Source: Bacteroidota bacterium (GTDB lineage Bacteria; Bacteroidota; Ignavibacteria; UBA10030; SZUA-254). From it: a stretch of 42,913 nt of DNA. Shown in pieces: positions 1 to 8,780 of the stretch. Both the position numbers and the translations under genes were made by a program. The stretch covers positions 1 through 42,913 of the forward strand of contig JASEHD010000010.1 of the NCBI GenBank assembly GCA_030019075.1. The letters are read 5' to 3'. The notes under the pieces are model-generated. The model worked only from the letters and a program-made list of their open reading frames with translations, was not told where the DNA came from and did no database searches. Numbering within the stretch: the stretch's first letter is position 1; the number at the start of each line of letters is the position of its first letter.

Positions 1-551
1 GTTACATAATGAGTCCCTGGCAGCATCGCAACAGTTTCAGTTATTTTAAATGGATGCCCTTGTGTATGAATCTCTCTGCCCTCGGGAGTTGTGCTCGTTA
101 CCATTCCAACCAGCGAAGTGGGAGCCATCTGTCCGCCGGTCATTCCGTAGATTGCGTTATTAATGAAAATTATGAGAAAATTTTCTCCACGGTTGCACGA
201 ATGAATTGTTTCAGCAGTTCCAATCGCTGCGAGATCGCCATCACCCTGATATGTAAAAACAAGTTTATCAGGAAGCACCCTTTTTATACCGGTCGCAACA
301 GCAGTTGCACGTCCATGAGCAGCTTCATGCATATCAATATTCATGTAATGGTACGCAAGAACTGAGCAACCAACAGGTGCTACACCAATTGTTTTATCTT
401 GGATTCCCATCTTTTGAATTACTTCCATCAAAACTTTGTGTATTACACCATGTCCACATCCAGGACAATAGTGCATCCGAATATCAGTTAGAGTGTTGGG
501 TTTTTCCCAAACTACTTCCATTCCATCTAATGAGATTTGAACTTCTGGCAT
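1..551 (-). CDS. 2-oxoacid:ferredoxin oxidoreductase, beta (TPP-binding) subunit, 3' truncated by window edge
   Basis: The first 183 residues are visible; the gene runs off the left edge. It starts with ATG one base after the stop of the alpha subunit gene. The cysteine-containing motif YCPGCGHG lies at about residues 28-35. The thiamine pyrophosphate/Mg signature GDGD is at 103-106, followed by NNAIYGMTGGQ at 131-141. These are typical of beta subunits of the VOR/KOR/POR family, which decarboxylate a 2-oxoacid (branched-chain 2-oxoacid or 2-oxoglutarate) to an acyl-CoA while reducing ferredoxin in the cytoplasm. The gene order ferredoxin-alpha-beta matches known four-subunit enzymes, so a gamma subunit gene probably follows outside the window. 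The substrate cannot be settled from sequence alone. Confidence 0.93.
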   Translation of the reverse strand, partial: MPEVQISLDGMEVVWEKPNTLTDIRMHYCPGCGHGVIHKVLMEVIQKMGIQDKTIGVAPVGCSVLAYHYMNIDMHEAAHGRATAVATGIKRVLPDKLVFTYQGDGDLAAIGTAETIHSCNRGENFLIIFINNAIYGMTGGQMAPTSLVGMVTSTTPEGREIHTQGHPFKITETVAMLPGTHYV

Positions 552-552
552 A

Positions 553-1635
553 TTAAACTTTCTCCTTCACATCAACTGTTTTTATCATCTTTTGCAGAGC
601 TTGTAAAATTTCTTCAGGTGTTGGAATTATTCCACCCATACGTCCATAGAAATTAACTGGAATTTTCCCATTGACACCGAGCCGAACATCTTCAACCATT
701 TGTCCAGCATTCATTTCAACATCGAGTACGCCATGCACTTGGTCAGCTAATTTGTTCAAAATGTCATACGGGAATGGATAAAGAGTAATCGGGCGTAAAA
801 GACCAACCTTTAACCCTTGCTGCCGTGCAATCTCAACAACACGCTGACAGATACGCGCTGTTAATCCGAATGCCATTAGAAGATATTCGGCATCATCAGT
901 TGAAATCAGCTCATAGCGAACTTCATTTTTTTCTATCTCCCTATATTTTTCTTGAAGACGGAAATTGATTTTTTCCATCTCTTCTGAAAATATATGAAGC
1001 GATGTAATTACATTTGGTTGTCGGTCGGGCGTTTTGCCTGTTGTTGCCCAAGGTTTGGGAATCTTGTGTTGTTTTGGGTCGTAATCCTTGAAGATTACTT
1101 TTTCCATCATCTGTCCTAAAGCACCATCGGATAAAATCATTACAGGATTTCGATACTTATCGGCAAGGTCAAACCCGAGAAAAACAAAATCAGCCATCTC
1201 CTGTACGCTTGCAGGCGCTAGAACTAATAAGTGATAGTCACCATGCCCACCTCCTTTAACCGCCTGAAAGTAATCACCCTGCGATGGTTGGATTGTACCA
1301 AGCCCCGGACCGCCACGGCTAATATTTACAAGTAAACAAGGCAATTCTGCCGCTGCGATATAAGATAATCCTTCTTGCATTAAACTTATACCGGGTCCTG
1401 AAGAAGAACTCATTACACGCGCGCCGGCACCAGATGCACCATAAATCATGTTGATCGCTGCGATTTCACTTTCAACCTGCATTACAATCATACCTCGTTT
1501 TCGCCCTTGATCTGTGAGGTATTCAATAAGTTCGTTCTGAGGCGTAATAGGATAGCCAAAAAAAGCATCACAACCCGCTCGGATTACAGCTTCGGCTAAC
1601 GCCTCGTTTCCTTTCATTAATCTAACTTCACTCAT
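553..1635 (-). CDS. vorB: 2-oxoacid:ferredoxin oxidoreductase, alpha subunit (VorB-like)
   Basis: This 360-residue protein matches the usual length of VorB/KorA alpha subunits. The N-terminal stretch GNEALAEAVIRAGCDAFFGY, followed by PITPQNELIEYL, is the characteristic pyrimidine-binding domain opening. The motif SSSGPGISLMQEG near residue 80 is also typical. The subunit partners with the TPP-binding beta subunit downstream and the di-cluster ferredoxin subunit upstream. Its ATG overlaps the upstream ferredoxin stop codon (ATGA), so translation is probably coupled. By family resemblance it is annotated as 3-methyl-2-oxobutanoate (ketoisovalerate) ferredoxin oxidoreductase. A 2-oxoglutarate enzyme (KorA) is the main alternative, and the symbol should be taken as a family label. 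Confidence 0.9.
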   Translation of the reverse strand: MSEVRLMKGNEALAEAVIRAGCDAFFGYPITPQNELIEYLTDQGRKRGMIVMQVESEIAAINMIYGASGAGARVMSSSSGPGISLMQEGLSYIAAAELPCLLVNISRGGPGLGTIQPSQGDYFQAVKGGGHGDYHLLVLAPASVQEMADFVFLGFDLADKYRNPVMILSDGALGQMMEKVIFKDYDPKQHKIPKPWATTGKTPDRQPNVITSLHIFSEEMEKINFRLQEKYREIEKNEVRYELISTDDAEYLLMAFGLTARICQRVVEIARQQGLKVGLLRPITLYPFPYDILNKLADQVHGVLDVEMNAGQMVEDVRLGVNGKIPVNFYGRMGGIIPTPEEILQALQKMIKTVDVKEKV

Positions 1636-1946
1636 ATATCGATCCCTCCATTTGGGAGTGAACTATCCACTGTAACTCTAATATCTTGTTTTACATTTGT
1701 TATCACAGCAACTGGTTCTTTTACCTTTTTCTTAGTTTCACGATAAACTGTTATCACAGCGTCAGGACAAACCAATGCACAGTTAATGCATCCTGTACAA
1801 TTGTCCTGTACAAGAACAGCGTAATGATAACCTTTGTTGTTAATTTCTTTCGACATTGCGAGACTTTCTTGCGTGCATGCTTCGATACATAATTCACAGC
1901 CCTTACACGTCTCAATGTCAATTTTTACTGTTCCGCGTACTGCCAT
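1632..1946 (-). CDS. Ferredoxin-like delta subunit with two 4Fe-4S clusters
   Basis: The gene encodes 104 residues with two classical cluster motifs, CKGCELCIEAC near residues 14-24 and CTGCINCALVCP near residues 50-61. Such small subunits carry electrons from the TPP centre of 2-oxoacid oxidoreductases to external ferredoxin. It is the first gene of the operon: its stop overlaps the vorB start by four bases. The C-terminal tail after the second cluster (VKEPVAVITNVKQDIRV) is longer than in free ferredoxins, which suits a dedicated subunit. The preceding intergenic region holds a large inverted repeat rather than an obvious promoter. Confidence 0.92.
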   Translation of the reverse strand: MAVRGTVKIDIETCKGCELCIEACTQESLAMSKEINNKGYHYAVLVQDNCTGCINCALVCPDAVITVYRETKKKVKEPVAVITNVKQDIRVTVDSSLPNGGIDI

Positions 1947-1994
1947 TTTTTGTCCTAAAGTTAATTTGATTTATATGAGTCGAATCTTAAAAGG

Positions 1995-2124
1995 TGATTT
2001 CACAGCTACACTTCAAGCCTGCGCGCTGTAACGCACTACGGCGTGCAGGCACGAAACTTGCTCGCGCTGAAACTTTAGCGCAAGTAGCCATTTCGTGTAG
2101 TGAAGTTAAAAATATGTGAAATCA
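1995..2124. repeat. 130-bp nested inverted-repeat element (MITE-like)
   Basis: The ends are perfect 10-base inverted repeats, TGATTTCACA at 1995-2004 and TGTGAAATCA at 2115-2124. Inside are two further hairpins. GCCTGC at 2018-2023 pairs with GCAGGC at 2045-2050. CACGAAA pairs with TTTCGTG across 2050-2097, with an inner CTTGC..GCGCT/AGCGCAAG stem. The element lies between pckG and the ferredoxin gene and has no coding potential. Whether it is mobile, a transcribed RNA structure or a double terminator cannot be told from one copy. Confidence 0.6.
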
Positions 2125-2136
2125 TAAGAAAATCAC

Positions 2137-2149
2137 CCCGCAAGGCGGG
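2137..2149. repeat. Short CCCGC/GCGGG hairpin
   Basis: CCCGC at 2137-2141 pairs with GCGGG at 2145-2149 around a three-base loop, just downstream of the pckG stop. It resembles the hairpins at 21230-21246 and 8851-8890 and may be one of a dispersed family. It could also help end pckG transcription, although no T-run follows. Confidence 0.45.
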
Positions 2150-2165
2150 ATTCATCATTTCACCT

Positions 2166-3959
2166 TTATAGAGTAGATTTCATTAATCTATTTTCCAGAG
2201 CGACCAATTCGTTATTTAAACCCATTGGCAACCTATCTCCAAATATTTTATAAAATTCTTTTATACCTTCAATTTCTTTGAGCCACTCATCTTTATTAAT
2301 CTTTAATATTTCAGTCAGATCACTTATGGAAATATTTAGCCCGCCCACATCGAGGTGGCTAACATCCGGCATGTATCCAATTGGAGTTTCGACAGCATTC
2401 TCAGACCCGGTAACTCTTTCAAAAATCCACTTCAATACGCGCATATTTTCACCGTAGCCGGGCCATAGAAACTTCCCTTGAGGATTCTTTCTGAACCAAT
2501 TTACGTAAAATATTTTAGGTAGTTTTTCTGGAGCAGCAGATTTTCCAATCGTGAGCCAATGGCTGAAATAGTCACCCATATTATAACCACTAAAAGGAAG
2601 CATAGCAAAAGGGTCTCTGCGAACTTTTCCAACCTCACCAGCAGCTGCGGCTGTGGTTTCGGATGAAAGGGTTGAACCCAAAAAGGTGCCGTGCTGCCAA
2701 TTAAATGCTTGGAAAACTAATGGAATTACCGAAGCCCTACGCCCGCCGAAAATCATTGCTGAAATTGGAACTCCTATTGGGTCTTCCCAATCAGGATCGA
2801 TAACTGGACATTGACGTGCAGGAGTTGTAAACCTTGCATTGGGATGTGCCGCATTCGTACCGCTTGCTGGTGTCCATTCTTTGCCAAGCCAATCGGTTAA
2901 CTTCGCGGGTTTCTCCTCTGTCATTCCTTCCCACCAAATATCATAATCCGGAGTAAGTGCTACGTTAGTGAATATTGAGTTACTCTTCAAAGTTTCCATC
3001 GCATACTCGTTTGTAGAATATGATGTTCCGGGAGCAACACCAAAAAATCCTGCCTCAGGATTGATTGCATACAATCTTCCATCTTCACCAAACTTCAGCC
3101 ATGCAATATCATCTCCAACGCACTCGACTTTCCAACCAGGTAAAGAAGATTTAAGCATGGCTAAATTTGTTTTCCCTGATGCACTTGGAAATGCTGCCGC
3201 AAAATATTTTTTAATCCCAGCAGGCGATGTTATACCAATGATCAACATATGTTCGGCTAACCAGCCTTCGTTTCTTGCCATAATTGATGCTATCCGCAGT
3301 GCAAAACATTTCTTACCTAATAATGCATTACCACCATATCCGCTTCCATATGACCAAATGCTCTTGTCCTCTGGGAAGTGAACTATATACTTATGCTCAT
3401 TATTCGAGGGCCAAGAAACATCAGACACACCAGTTTTCAACGGCATTCCCACAGAATGTAAGCAGGGAACAAAATCGCCATTTCCTAAAACATCTAAAGC
3501 TTTCCTTCCCATTCTAGTCATGATTCGCATATTGACGACTACATATAGCGAGTCAGTTATCTCTACACCGATATAGGAAATTTTTGAACCAAGCGGTCCC
3601 ATACTATATGGAATCACATACATTGTTCTCCCCTTCATACACCCTTTAAATAATCCGGTGAGAATGTTTTTCATCTCTTTAGGGTCTTTCCAGTTATTCG
3701 TTGGGCCCGCATCAATATTTTTTTCGGAGCAGATAAAAGTCTTATCTTCCACTCTGGCAACATCTGAAGCTTGAGAACGACAATAAAAGCTGTTGGGTTT
3801 TTTCTCGGAGTTAAGTTTGATGAAAGTACCGTGCTTAACTAATAGCTCGCACATCTGACTATACTCTTCATCTGAGCCAGTACACCAATGAATTGAATCC
3901 GGTTCGCACATTTGTGCAACCTGTTTTACCCACGTGTTTAATTTTTGATTATTTGTCAT
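2166..3959 (-). CDS. pckG: Phosphoenolpyruvate carboxykinase (GTP)
   Basis: The 597-residue product has the normal length of the GTP-dependent enzyme, which interconverts oxaloacetate + GTP with PEP + CO2 + GDP. The family P-loop [12 protein letters not shown] lies at about 257-268, with the Mn/Mg-binding VGDDIAW at about 281-287. The conserved FGGRR and [15 protein letters not shown] segments occur in the C-terminal half. GTP-type PEPCK differs clearly from the ATP-type in these motifs. The gene is flanked by non-coding DNA on both sides (about 70 bp from the CoA-transferase gene upstream), so it may be its own transcription unit. In this setting it could serve gluconeogenesis from amino acids or anaplerotic CO2 fixation. 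Confidence 0.97.
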   Translation of the reverse strand: MTNNQKLNTWVKQVAQMCEPDSIHWCTGSDEEYSQMCELLVKHGTFIKLNSEKKPNSFYCRSQASDVARVEDKTFICSEKNIDAGPTNNWKDPKEMKNILTGLFKGCMKGRTMYVIPYSMGPLGSKISYIGVEITDSLYVVVNMRIMTRMGRKALDVLGNGDFVPCLHSVGMPLKTGVSDVSWPSNNEHKYIVHFPEDKSIWSYGSGYGGNALLGKKCFALRIASIMARNEGWLAEHMLIIGITSPAGIKKYFAAAFPSASGKTNLAMLKSSLPGWKVECVGDDIAWLKFGEDGRLYAINPEAGFFGVAPGTSYSTNEYAMETLKSNSIFTNVALTPDYDIWWEGMTEEKPAKLTDWLGKEWTPASGTNAAHPNARFTTPARQCPVIDPDWEDPIGVPISAMIFGGRRASVIPLVFQAFNWQHGTFLGSTLSSETTAAAAGEVGKVRRDPFAMLPFSGYNMGDYFSHWLTIGKSAAPEKLPKIFYVNWFRKNPQGKFLWPGYGENMRVLKWIFERVTGSENAVETPIGYMPDVSHLDVGGLNISISDLTEILKINKDEWLKEIEGIKEFYKIFGDRLPMGLNNELVALENRLMKSTL

Positions 3960-4028
3960 GATACCTAAACTCCAAAAATGTTAATAATTCGTTTGTTATA
4001 TTTTTTTCATTACTTAATGTAAATAATT

Positions 4029-5357
4029 TTATACTGACTTTGCAACTCTAATACTCTTAGGGAAACAATATTTTTGTTCAACCGCATATTGTTCTAAACC
4101 CTCACGAAATTTTGGATGGGCAATATCAATCAGCGCTCTTGACCGCTGACGGATATTCTTACCGTGAAGCTCAGCAATACCATATTCAGTAACGATATAA
4201 TGGACATCAGCACGGGTTGTAACAACGCCAGCCCCTCGTTTTAGATTAGCAACGATTCGTGAGACTGTATCTTTTTTTGTCGTAGAGGGCAGTGCGATGA
4301 TTGGTTTTCCACCTTTTGAATATGCCGCACCGCGAATAAAATCTAATTGGCCTCCAAATCCACTATAAATTTTTGTACCGATTGAATCAGAACACACTTG
4401 ACCAGTGATATCAACTTCGATGGCTGAATTGATAGCTACCATTTTTTCATTCTGAGCGATTATGAATGGATCGTTTGTATAATCGCACGGATGAACTTCG
4501 AATAACGGATTATTATCGACAAATGAATATAATTGTTGAGAACCAAAAATGAAAGTTGCAATTATCTTCCCTCGATGAATCGTTTTTTTTGAATTAGTAA
4601 TAATACCAGCTTCAACCAGTTTTACCATACCGTCTGATACCATCTCGGTATGTACACCAAGATCTCGTTTGTCCATCAACGATTGCAGAACCGCATCGGG
4701 AATCCCACCGATACCGAGCTGCAGAGTTGAATTATCTTCGACAAGTGAAGCAACATGTTTACCAATTTTGAATTCAACCTCTGTCGGTTGTTTTCTGGGT
4801 AACTCGGGTAGGTCCCTGTAAATTTCCACAAAATGATGAAAACGCGAAACATGAATAAAAGAATCGCCTAATGTACGAGGCATGTTTTCGTTCACTTGTG
4901 CGATAACATATTTCGCATTCTCGGCGGCAGCTTTTGTTGTTAAACATTCAACACCGAAGCTCATAAATCCATGCTCATCCGGAGGTGAAACCTGAACGAT
5001 TGCAACATCGAGTGGAATAATTTTCTTTGCAAACAACGCGGGAATTTCAAAGAGGAACACTGGCACATAATCTGAGCGACCTTCATTGATCGCTTGTCTA
5101 TCTGCCGGTCCAACAAAAAGTGAATTATGACGGAAATGTCCTTCCATGCCCGGTTCTGAGAATGGATCATTACCAACAAGTAAAACATGATTGATTTCTA
5201 CATTCTGAAGTTCATCTTTTCGAGCAGCGAGTGCCTCCATCAGTGCAAAAGGAGTAGCTGCGTTACCACTGATAAATATTCTATCATTACTTTTAACAAC
5301 AGAAACAGCTTTTTCTGGTGTGGTAAGTTTATCTTTATATTGATATACCCAGTTCAT
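4029..5357 (-). CDS. Acetyl-CoA hydrolase/transferase family CoA-transferase (4-hydroxybutyrate CoA-transferase-like)
   Basis: The 442-residue protein belongs to the acetyl-CoA hydrolase/transferase family, with the N-terminal segment VSPPDEHGFMSFG near residue 124 and the C-terminal GGQLDFIRGA and EYGIAELHGKNIRQRSRA motifs. The motif HTEMVSDG places a Glu at residue 238, which corresponds to the catalytic glutamate reported for clostridial 4-hydroxybutyrate CoA-transferase. The enzyme moves CoA between acyl groups and acetate, probably to produce or scavenge acetate, succinate or butyrate derivatives. There is no clear Shine-Dalgarno sequence before the ATG. Neighbouring alanine dehydrogenase and ferredoxin oxidoreductase genes fit amino-acid fermentation. 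The exact acyl substrate is not determinable. Confidence 0.9.
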   Translation of the reverse strand: MNWVYQYKDKLTTPEKAVSVVKSNDRIFISGNAATPFALMEALAARKDELQNVEINHVLLVGNDPFSEPGMEGHFRHNSLFVGPADRQAINEGRSDYVPVFLFEIPALFAKKIIPLDVAIVQVSPPDEHGFMSFGVECLTTKAAAENAKYVIAQVNENMPRTLGDSFIHVSRFHHFVEIYRDLPELPRKQPTEVEFKIGKHVASLVEDNSTLQLGIGGIPDAVLQSLMDKRDLGVHTEMVSDGMVKLVEAGIITNSKKTIHRGKIIATFIFGSQQLYSFVDNNPLFEVHPCDYTNDPFIIAQNEKMVAINSAIEVDITGQVCSDSIGTKIYSGFGGQLDFIRGAAYSKGGKPIIALPSTTKKDTVSRIVANLKRGAGVVTTRADVHYIVTEYGIAELHGKNIRQRSRALIDIAHPKFREGLEQYAVEQKYCFPKSIRVAKSV

Positions 5358-5377
5358 AATTTTCTAGTCGCCAGTAA

Positions 5378-6499
5378 TCAATCGCGGATAAGAGAATATA
5401 TATCGTGCGAGCTTAATCCAGAACGTCGTGCGACTCCTTCTTTTGTTATTACACCACAATAAGTACACACGCCCTTAGCAAGTCCCTTGTTCTCTTTCAA
5501 GGCACGGACGATTCCTAAATGTGTCATTTCTAAAAGATAGGGAAGCAATGCATTCGTCAAGCCATAAGTTGCACTGCGGGCAACGTTCGCTGGCATATTA
5601 GGAACACAATAATGAATAACATTATGTAAAACATACGTTGGATTCTCTAACGTAGTTAATCGGCTTGTAGCAATACAGCCCCCCTGATCAATCGAAACAT
5701 CAATAATGATCGAACCCGGTTTCATCATCTTAACCATATCTTCTGTAATCACATGAGGTGCACGTTCAGCCTTTATCAGAACTGCACCAATGACCACGTC
5801 TGCAAATTGGATTGCTTTCTTAATATTAAACTCATTAGCAATTGCAGTCACGATCCGATAATTAAATTGATTCGCGAGAGTACGAATCCGCCTCAGATCT
5901 TTGTCAAGAACTATTACTTCGGCACCAAGATTATACGCAATTCTTGCGGCGGTTTGTCCAACTGTTCCAGCGCCAATAATCAGAACTGTAGCTGGTGGAA
6001 TTCCGGTAATACCACCCATCACTATTCCTCGCCCGTTAGTACTGCTCTCAAGGAACCGTGCTGCTACATGAGTCGCCATTAATCCTGCAATCTCACTCAT
6101 CACTTGAAGAATGGGAAGATCACCATTTTGATCTTCTATCAGCTCGTATCCGATGGCACAAATGTTTTTTTCCAACAGAAGCTCAACAACTTTCTGTTTC
6201 GCTACAGCAAGATGAAGCGCCGATAATAAAGTTTGAGAATCAATTAACTTTTCACATTCTTCAAGCGTCGGCGGAGAAATTTTTAAGACTATCTCGGACC
6301 GACCGAATATTTCATCGTTTGAATAAACAATCTTTGCTCCAACTTTTTCATATTGATCGTTAGAAAAATGTGCGGCATTTCCTGCATCTTTCTCGATGTA
6401 GACTTGGTTTCCCTCACTCACAAGAGTTTGGACACCAGCGGGAGTCAACGCTATGCGCCGTTCACGAGTAGGATTCTCTTTCAATATACCGATGTTCAT
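5378..6499 (-). CDS. ald: Alanine dehydrogenase
   Basis: This 373-residue protein has the opening MNIGILKENPTRERRIALTP typical of the alanine dehydrogenase / NAD(P) transhydrogenase alpha family. The Rossmann dinucleotide motif GAGTVGQTAARIA is near residue 176, and the conserved HNVIHYCVPNMPANVARSAT segment follows. The enzyme reversibly deaminates L-alanine to pyruvate with NAD+. The gene lies 20 bp upstream of the CoA-transferase gene, so both may be cotranscribed. The C-terminal tail KGVCTYCGVITKEGVARR has two closely spaced cysteines beyond the usual fold. The family is clear, and length and motifs favour alanine dehydrogenase over the longer transhydrogenase subunit. Confidence 0.95.
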   Translation of the reverse strand: MNIGILKENPTRERRIALTPAGVQTLVSEGNQVYIEKDAGNAAHFSNDQYEKVGAKIVYSNDEIFGRSEIVLKISPPTLEECEKLIDSQTLLSALHLAVAKQKVVELLLEKNICAIGYELIEDQNGDLPILQVMSEIAGLMATHVAARFLESSTNGRGIVMGGITGIPPATVLIIGAGTVGQTAARIAYNLGAEVIVLDKDLRRIRTLANQFNYRIVTAIANEFNIKKAIQFADVVIGAVLIKAERAPHVITEDMVKMMKPGSIIIDVSIDQGGCIATSRLTTLENPTYVLHNVIHYCVPNMPANVARSATYGLTNALLPYLLEMTHLGIVRALKENKGLAKGVCTYCGVITKEGVARRSGLSSHDIYSLIRD

Positions 6500-6723
6500 G
6501 TTGCTTTAATGTGTAAATTATTAAACAAGAAAACCAGTGAAGTATTATATAGAAATGTCAATTTGTATGCCAGATAAAAAACCATATTGATATAAATTAA
6601 ATAGCAAATTTATCGAAAAACCCTGAAAAACTCTCACATTTGAGAATCTAATTTTCAACGGTTGTCATAGGTGATAAGCAATGAATGACAAATCATCATC
6701 CAAATAAATCTATATCCAAACCT

Positions 6724-7101
6724 CTAACAGCAAGTGTTTTTGAGTTTGTCTAATTCTTCCTTTGTATAGTCAATAAACTTATTGTGCTTATCTACAATTA
6801 TGATCTTGGGTTTGAGAGGTTTAGTAGAAATCTGGAATGTCATAATGATAATTTCATCTCCCTTTTTAATAAGATGAGCGGCTGCACCGTTCATACAAAT
6901 TTTACCGGAATTTTTCTTCCCTTTGATTACATACGTCTCCAATCGGTTACCATTGGTATTATCAACAACTAAAACTTTTTCGTATTCTGAAATATCCGCC
7001 TTCTTCATCAATGCTTCATCAATAGTAATCGAGCCGACATACTTCAGGTTCGCTTCAGTTACTTTCGCATTATGGATTTTGGATTTTAAATATGTTCTCA
7101 T
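6724..7101 (-). CDS. panD: Aspartate 1-decarboxylase precursor
   Basis: The 125-residue protein is the pyruvoyl enzyme that makes beta-alanine from aspartate for pantothenate and CoA synthesis. The self-cleavage site is visible as YVGSIT, with cleavage expected between Gly23 and Ser24 to form the pyruvoyl group. The later NGAAAHLIKKGDEIIIM segment is also highly characteristic. The C-terminal extension (about 20 residues, ending KNTCC) is somewhat longer than minimal PanD. The gene stands alone, with about 220 bp of AT-rich DNA without recognisable features downstream toward ald. Confidence 0.95.
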   Translation of the reverse strand: MRTYLKSKIHNAKVTEANLKYVGSITIDEALMKKADISEYEKVLVVDNTNGNRLETYVIKGKKNSGKICMNGAAAHLIKKGDEIIIMTFQISTKPLKPKIIIVDKHNKFIDYTKEELDKLKNTCC

Positions 7102-7199
7102 GATAGTTCAATATTCGTTTACTTAAAAAAAATATAACGAAAAACGATTGAAAGAGCAAAAAAGGATAATCGGCTGGTAATAACCACTTTTTTCACATA

Positions 7200-7228
7200 T
7201 TGAATGGCTTCATAAAAAATCCTATATT
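7200..7228 (+). promoter_or_regulatory. Putative sigma70-type promoter for the LOG-family gene
   Basis: TTGAAT (7200-7205) and TATATT (7223-7228) are separated by exactly 17 bases, about 30 bases ahead of the ATG at 7258. A GGAG ribosome-binding site precedes that ATG by nine bases. The call is sequence-based only. Confidence 0.5.
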
Positions 7229-7257
7229 GAAAATATATTTAATATGGAGATAATTCA

Positions 7258-7965
7258 ATGGTACCACGAACGGATAGAGATTTACACATAGACACACAAT
7301 TTAATCATCTCGTTAGGACTCAACAAGATGTATGGCGGGTTTTTCGCGTGATGGCAGAATTTGTAGAAGGTTTTTCGACCTTATCAAAATTAGGTCCCTG
7401 TGTTTCCATCTTTGGTTCTGCTCGTATTCAGCCCGGGACACACTTCTACAGACTTGCAAAGACGGTAGCGAAAGAATTTGTTCGAGCAGGCTACGGAATA
7501 ATTTCAGGAGGAGGACCAGGAATTATGGAAGCAGCAAATCGCGGCGCACGCGAAGCTGCCGGAGATTCGGTCGGAATCAATATTGATCTACCGTTCGAAC
7601 AGAAAGCAAACGAGTATGTAGACCCGGATAAGTTGATTACCTTTAGGCACTTTTATGTAAGGAAAGTTATGTTCATCAAGTACGCTCAGGGTTTTATCGT
7701 CATGCCTGGCGGATTTGGGACGCTTGACGAATTCTTCGAGGCAACAACTCTCATTCAAACGAAAAAGATTCATCCCTTCCCTGTCGTATTGATGGGACGA
7801 GAATATTGGAGCGGACTTATTGACTGGTTCAAGACAAAAGCACTTTCCGATGGAATGATATCGAAAAAAGATTTAGAATTATTTTCAATCACCGATGATC
7901 CAAAAGAGGCCGTATCTATAGTAAAGCGATTCTATAAAAAAGAAGAACATGGACCGAATTTCTAA
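7258..7965 (+). CDS. TIGR00730/LOG-family Rossmann-fold protein
   Basis: The 235-residue protein has GGGPGIMEAANRGA at about 84-97 and PGGFGTLDEFFE at about 150-161. These are the nucleotide-binding and catalytic signatures of the lysine-decarboxylase-like LOG family. Characterised members hydrolyse AMP or cytokinin ribotides to the free base and ribose 5-phosphate. Despite old annotations, they are not lysine decarboxylases. A GGAG site and a good promoter precede the ATG. The Nudix gene follows after 12 bases, so the two may form a small nucleotide-handling operon. The physiological substrate is unknown. Confidence 0.9.
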   Translation: MVPRTDRDLHIDTQFNHLVRTQQDVWRVFRVMAEFVEGFSTLSKLGPCVSIFGSARIQPGTHFYRLAKTVAKEFVRAGYGIISGGGPGIMEAANRGAREAAGDSVGINIDLPFEQKANEYVDPDKLITFRHFYVRKVMFIKYAQGFIVMPGGFGTLDEFFEATTLIQTKKIHPFPVVLMGREYWSGLIDWFKTKALSDGMISKKDLELFSITDDPKEAVSIVKRFYKKEEHGPNF

Positions 7966-7977
7966 ACACTCCAACCT

Positions 7978-8517
7978 ATGCCTTTAAAATCCTGGATAAA
8001 AATTCGACAAGTATTTGAATTAAAAAATCCTTGGTGGACTTATCGTAAAGATGACGTAGAGCTTCCGTCTGGTAAAATTGGCGAGTACCACTTCGTTCAT
8101 GTAAATGGATCCAGTATGGTTATTCCATTGACAGATGATGGGAGATTAATAACGGTAAATCAATATCGATATCTCGCTCAAAAAGAGAGTCTTGAATTTC
8201 CATGTGGAAGTGTTAAAGATGGTGCCACGTATGAGGGGACAGCAAGGCACGAGCTTGCTGAAGAAACCGGCTTTGAAACGGAAAATGTATCTTTCGTGGC
8301 TGCTTTCAATCCATACAACGGCGTAACCGATGAGATTTGTCGAGTGTATATTGCTGAAAATCTCAAACCAATTGATGCGAACCCAGATGAAACTGAGGAA
8401 TTTGAAAAAGTATTTATTACACCAAGCGAGCTTGAGAAAAAAATACAATCCGGTCAAATCTGGGACGGCATGACATTAGCGGCATGGGCTTTAATAAAAA
8501 ACCGATTGATGAAATAA
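7978..8517 (+). CDS. Nudix hydrolase, ADP-ribose pyrophosphatase-like
   Basis: The 179-residue protein carries a Nudix box beginning at Gly77. The metal-binding core HELAEETGF (91-99) keeps the three key glutamates (Glu92, Glu95, Glu96) and Gly98. Two consensus positions are changed: the glutamate six residues after Gly77 is Ala, and the arginine before the core is His91. The preceding EFPCG resembles the E(L/F)PAG motif of ADP-ribose/nucleoside-diphosphate-sugar pyrophosphatases. It lies 12 bp after the LOG gene and is probably cotranscribed. Activity on ADP-ribose is plausible but not proven by sequence. Confidence 0.88.
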   Translation: MPLKSWIKIRQVFELKNPWWTYRKDDVELPSGKIGEYHFVHVNGSSMVIPLTDDGRLITVNQYRYLAQKESLEFPCGSVKDGATYEGTARHELAEETGFETENVSFVAAFNPYNGVTDEICRVYIAENLKPIDANPDETEEFEKVFITPSELEKKIQSGQIWDGMTLAAWALIKNRLMK

Positions 8518-8596
8518 GGCAATAAAACTCATTTCATTTTTCTATTGTTTTTATTATATTGTTTATGGATTAGATGCGGAATAGAGTTCGAATGTC

Positions 8597-8622
8597 AGTC
8601 CCAAAGGGATCCCTTCGGGACT
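8597..8622. repeat. 26-bp near-perfect palindrome
   Basis: AGTCCC at 8597-8602 pairs with GGGACT at 8617-8622 around an inner AAGGGATCCCTT palindrome. It lies between the Nudix gene and tRNA-Gly. No T-run follows, so it is better seen as an intergenic palindromic repeat than a terminator. Confidence 0.5.
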
Positions 8623-8628
8623 TCATTA

Positions 8629-8677
8629 AAAACAGCCCAAGAGCAGAGTAATTGGCTGCTGTTTTGAGAATCCCGCT
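8629..8677 (+). repeat. Bulged hairpin followed by GAGAATCCCGCT (copy 1)
   Basis: AAAACAGC (8629-8636) pairs with GCTGTTTT (8658-8665), and CCAA (8637-8640) pairs with TTGG (8652-8655), leaving a two-base bulge (8656-8657) on the 3' arm. GAGAATCCCGCT follows at once (8666-8677), some 30 bases ahead of tRNA-Gly. The same arrangement, with a different stem sequence, is found at 18366-18428. It may be a structural repeat or part of tRNA transcript processing. Confidence 0.5.
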
Positions 8678-8708
8678 GAAGGCAGAGCCAAGGTTCTTTG
8701 AAAACATT

Positions 8709-8780
8709 GCGGGAGTAATTCAGCGGTAGAATGTCAGCTTCCCAAGCTGAACGTCGCCGGTTCGATCCCGGTCTCCCGCT
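8709..8780 (+). tRNA. tRNA-Gly (anticodon CCC)
   Basis: A full cloverleaf is visible. Acceptor GCGGGAG pairs with CTCCCGC, the D-stem is ATTC/GAAT, the anticodon stem TCAGC/GCTGA holds loop TTCCCAA, and the T-stem is GCCGG/CCGGT. The discriminator is T, normal for bacterial tRNA-Gly. CCA is not encoded. Confidence 0.95.

Noticed and set aside
2968-3381. Plus-strand open frame of 137 codons opposite pckG
   Set aside because: It is a shadow of a strongly conserved PEP carboxykinase gene with no recognisable motif of its own.
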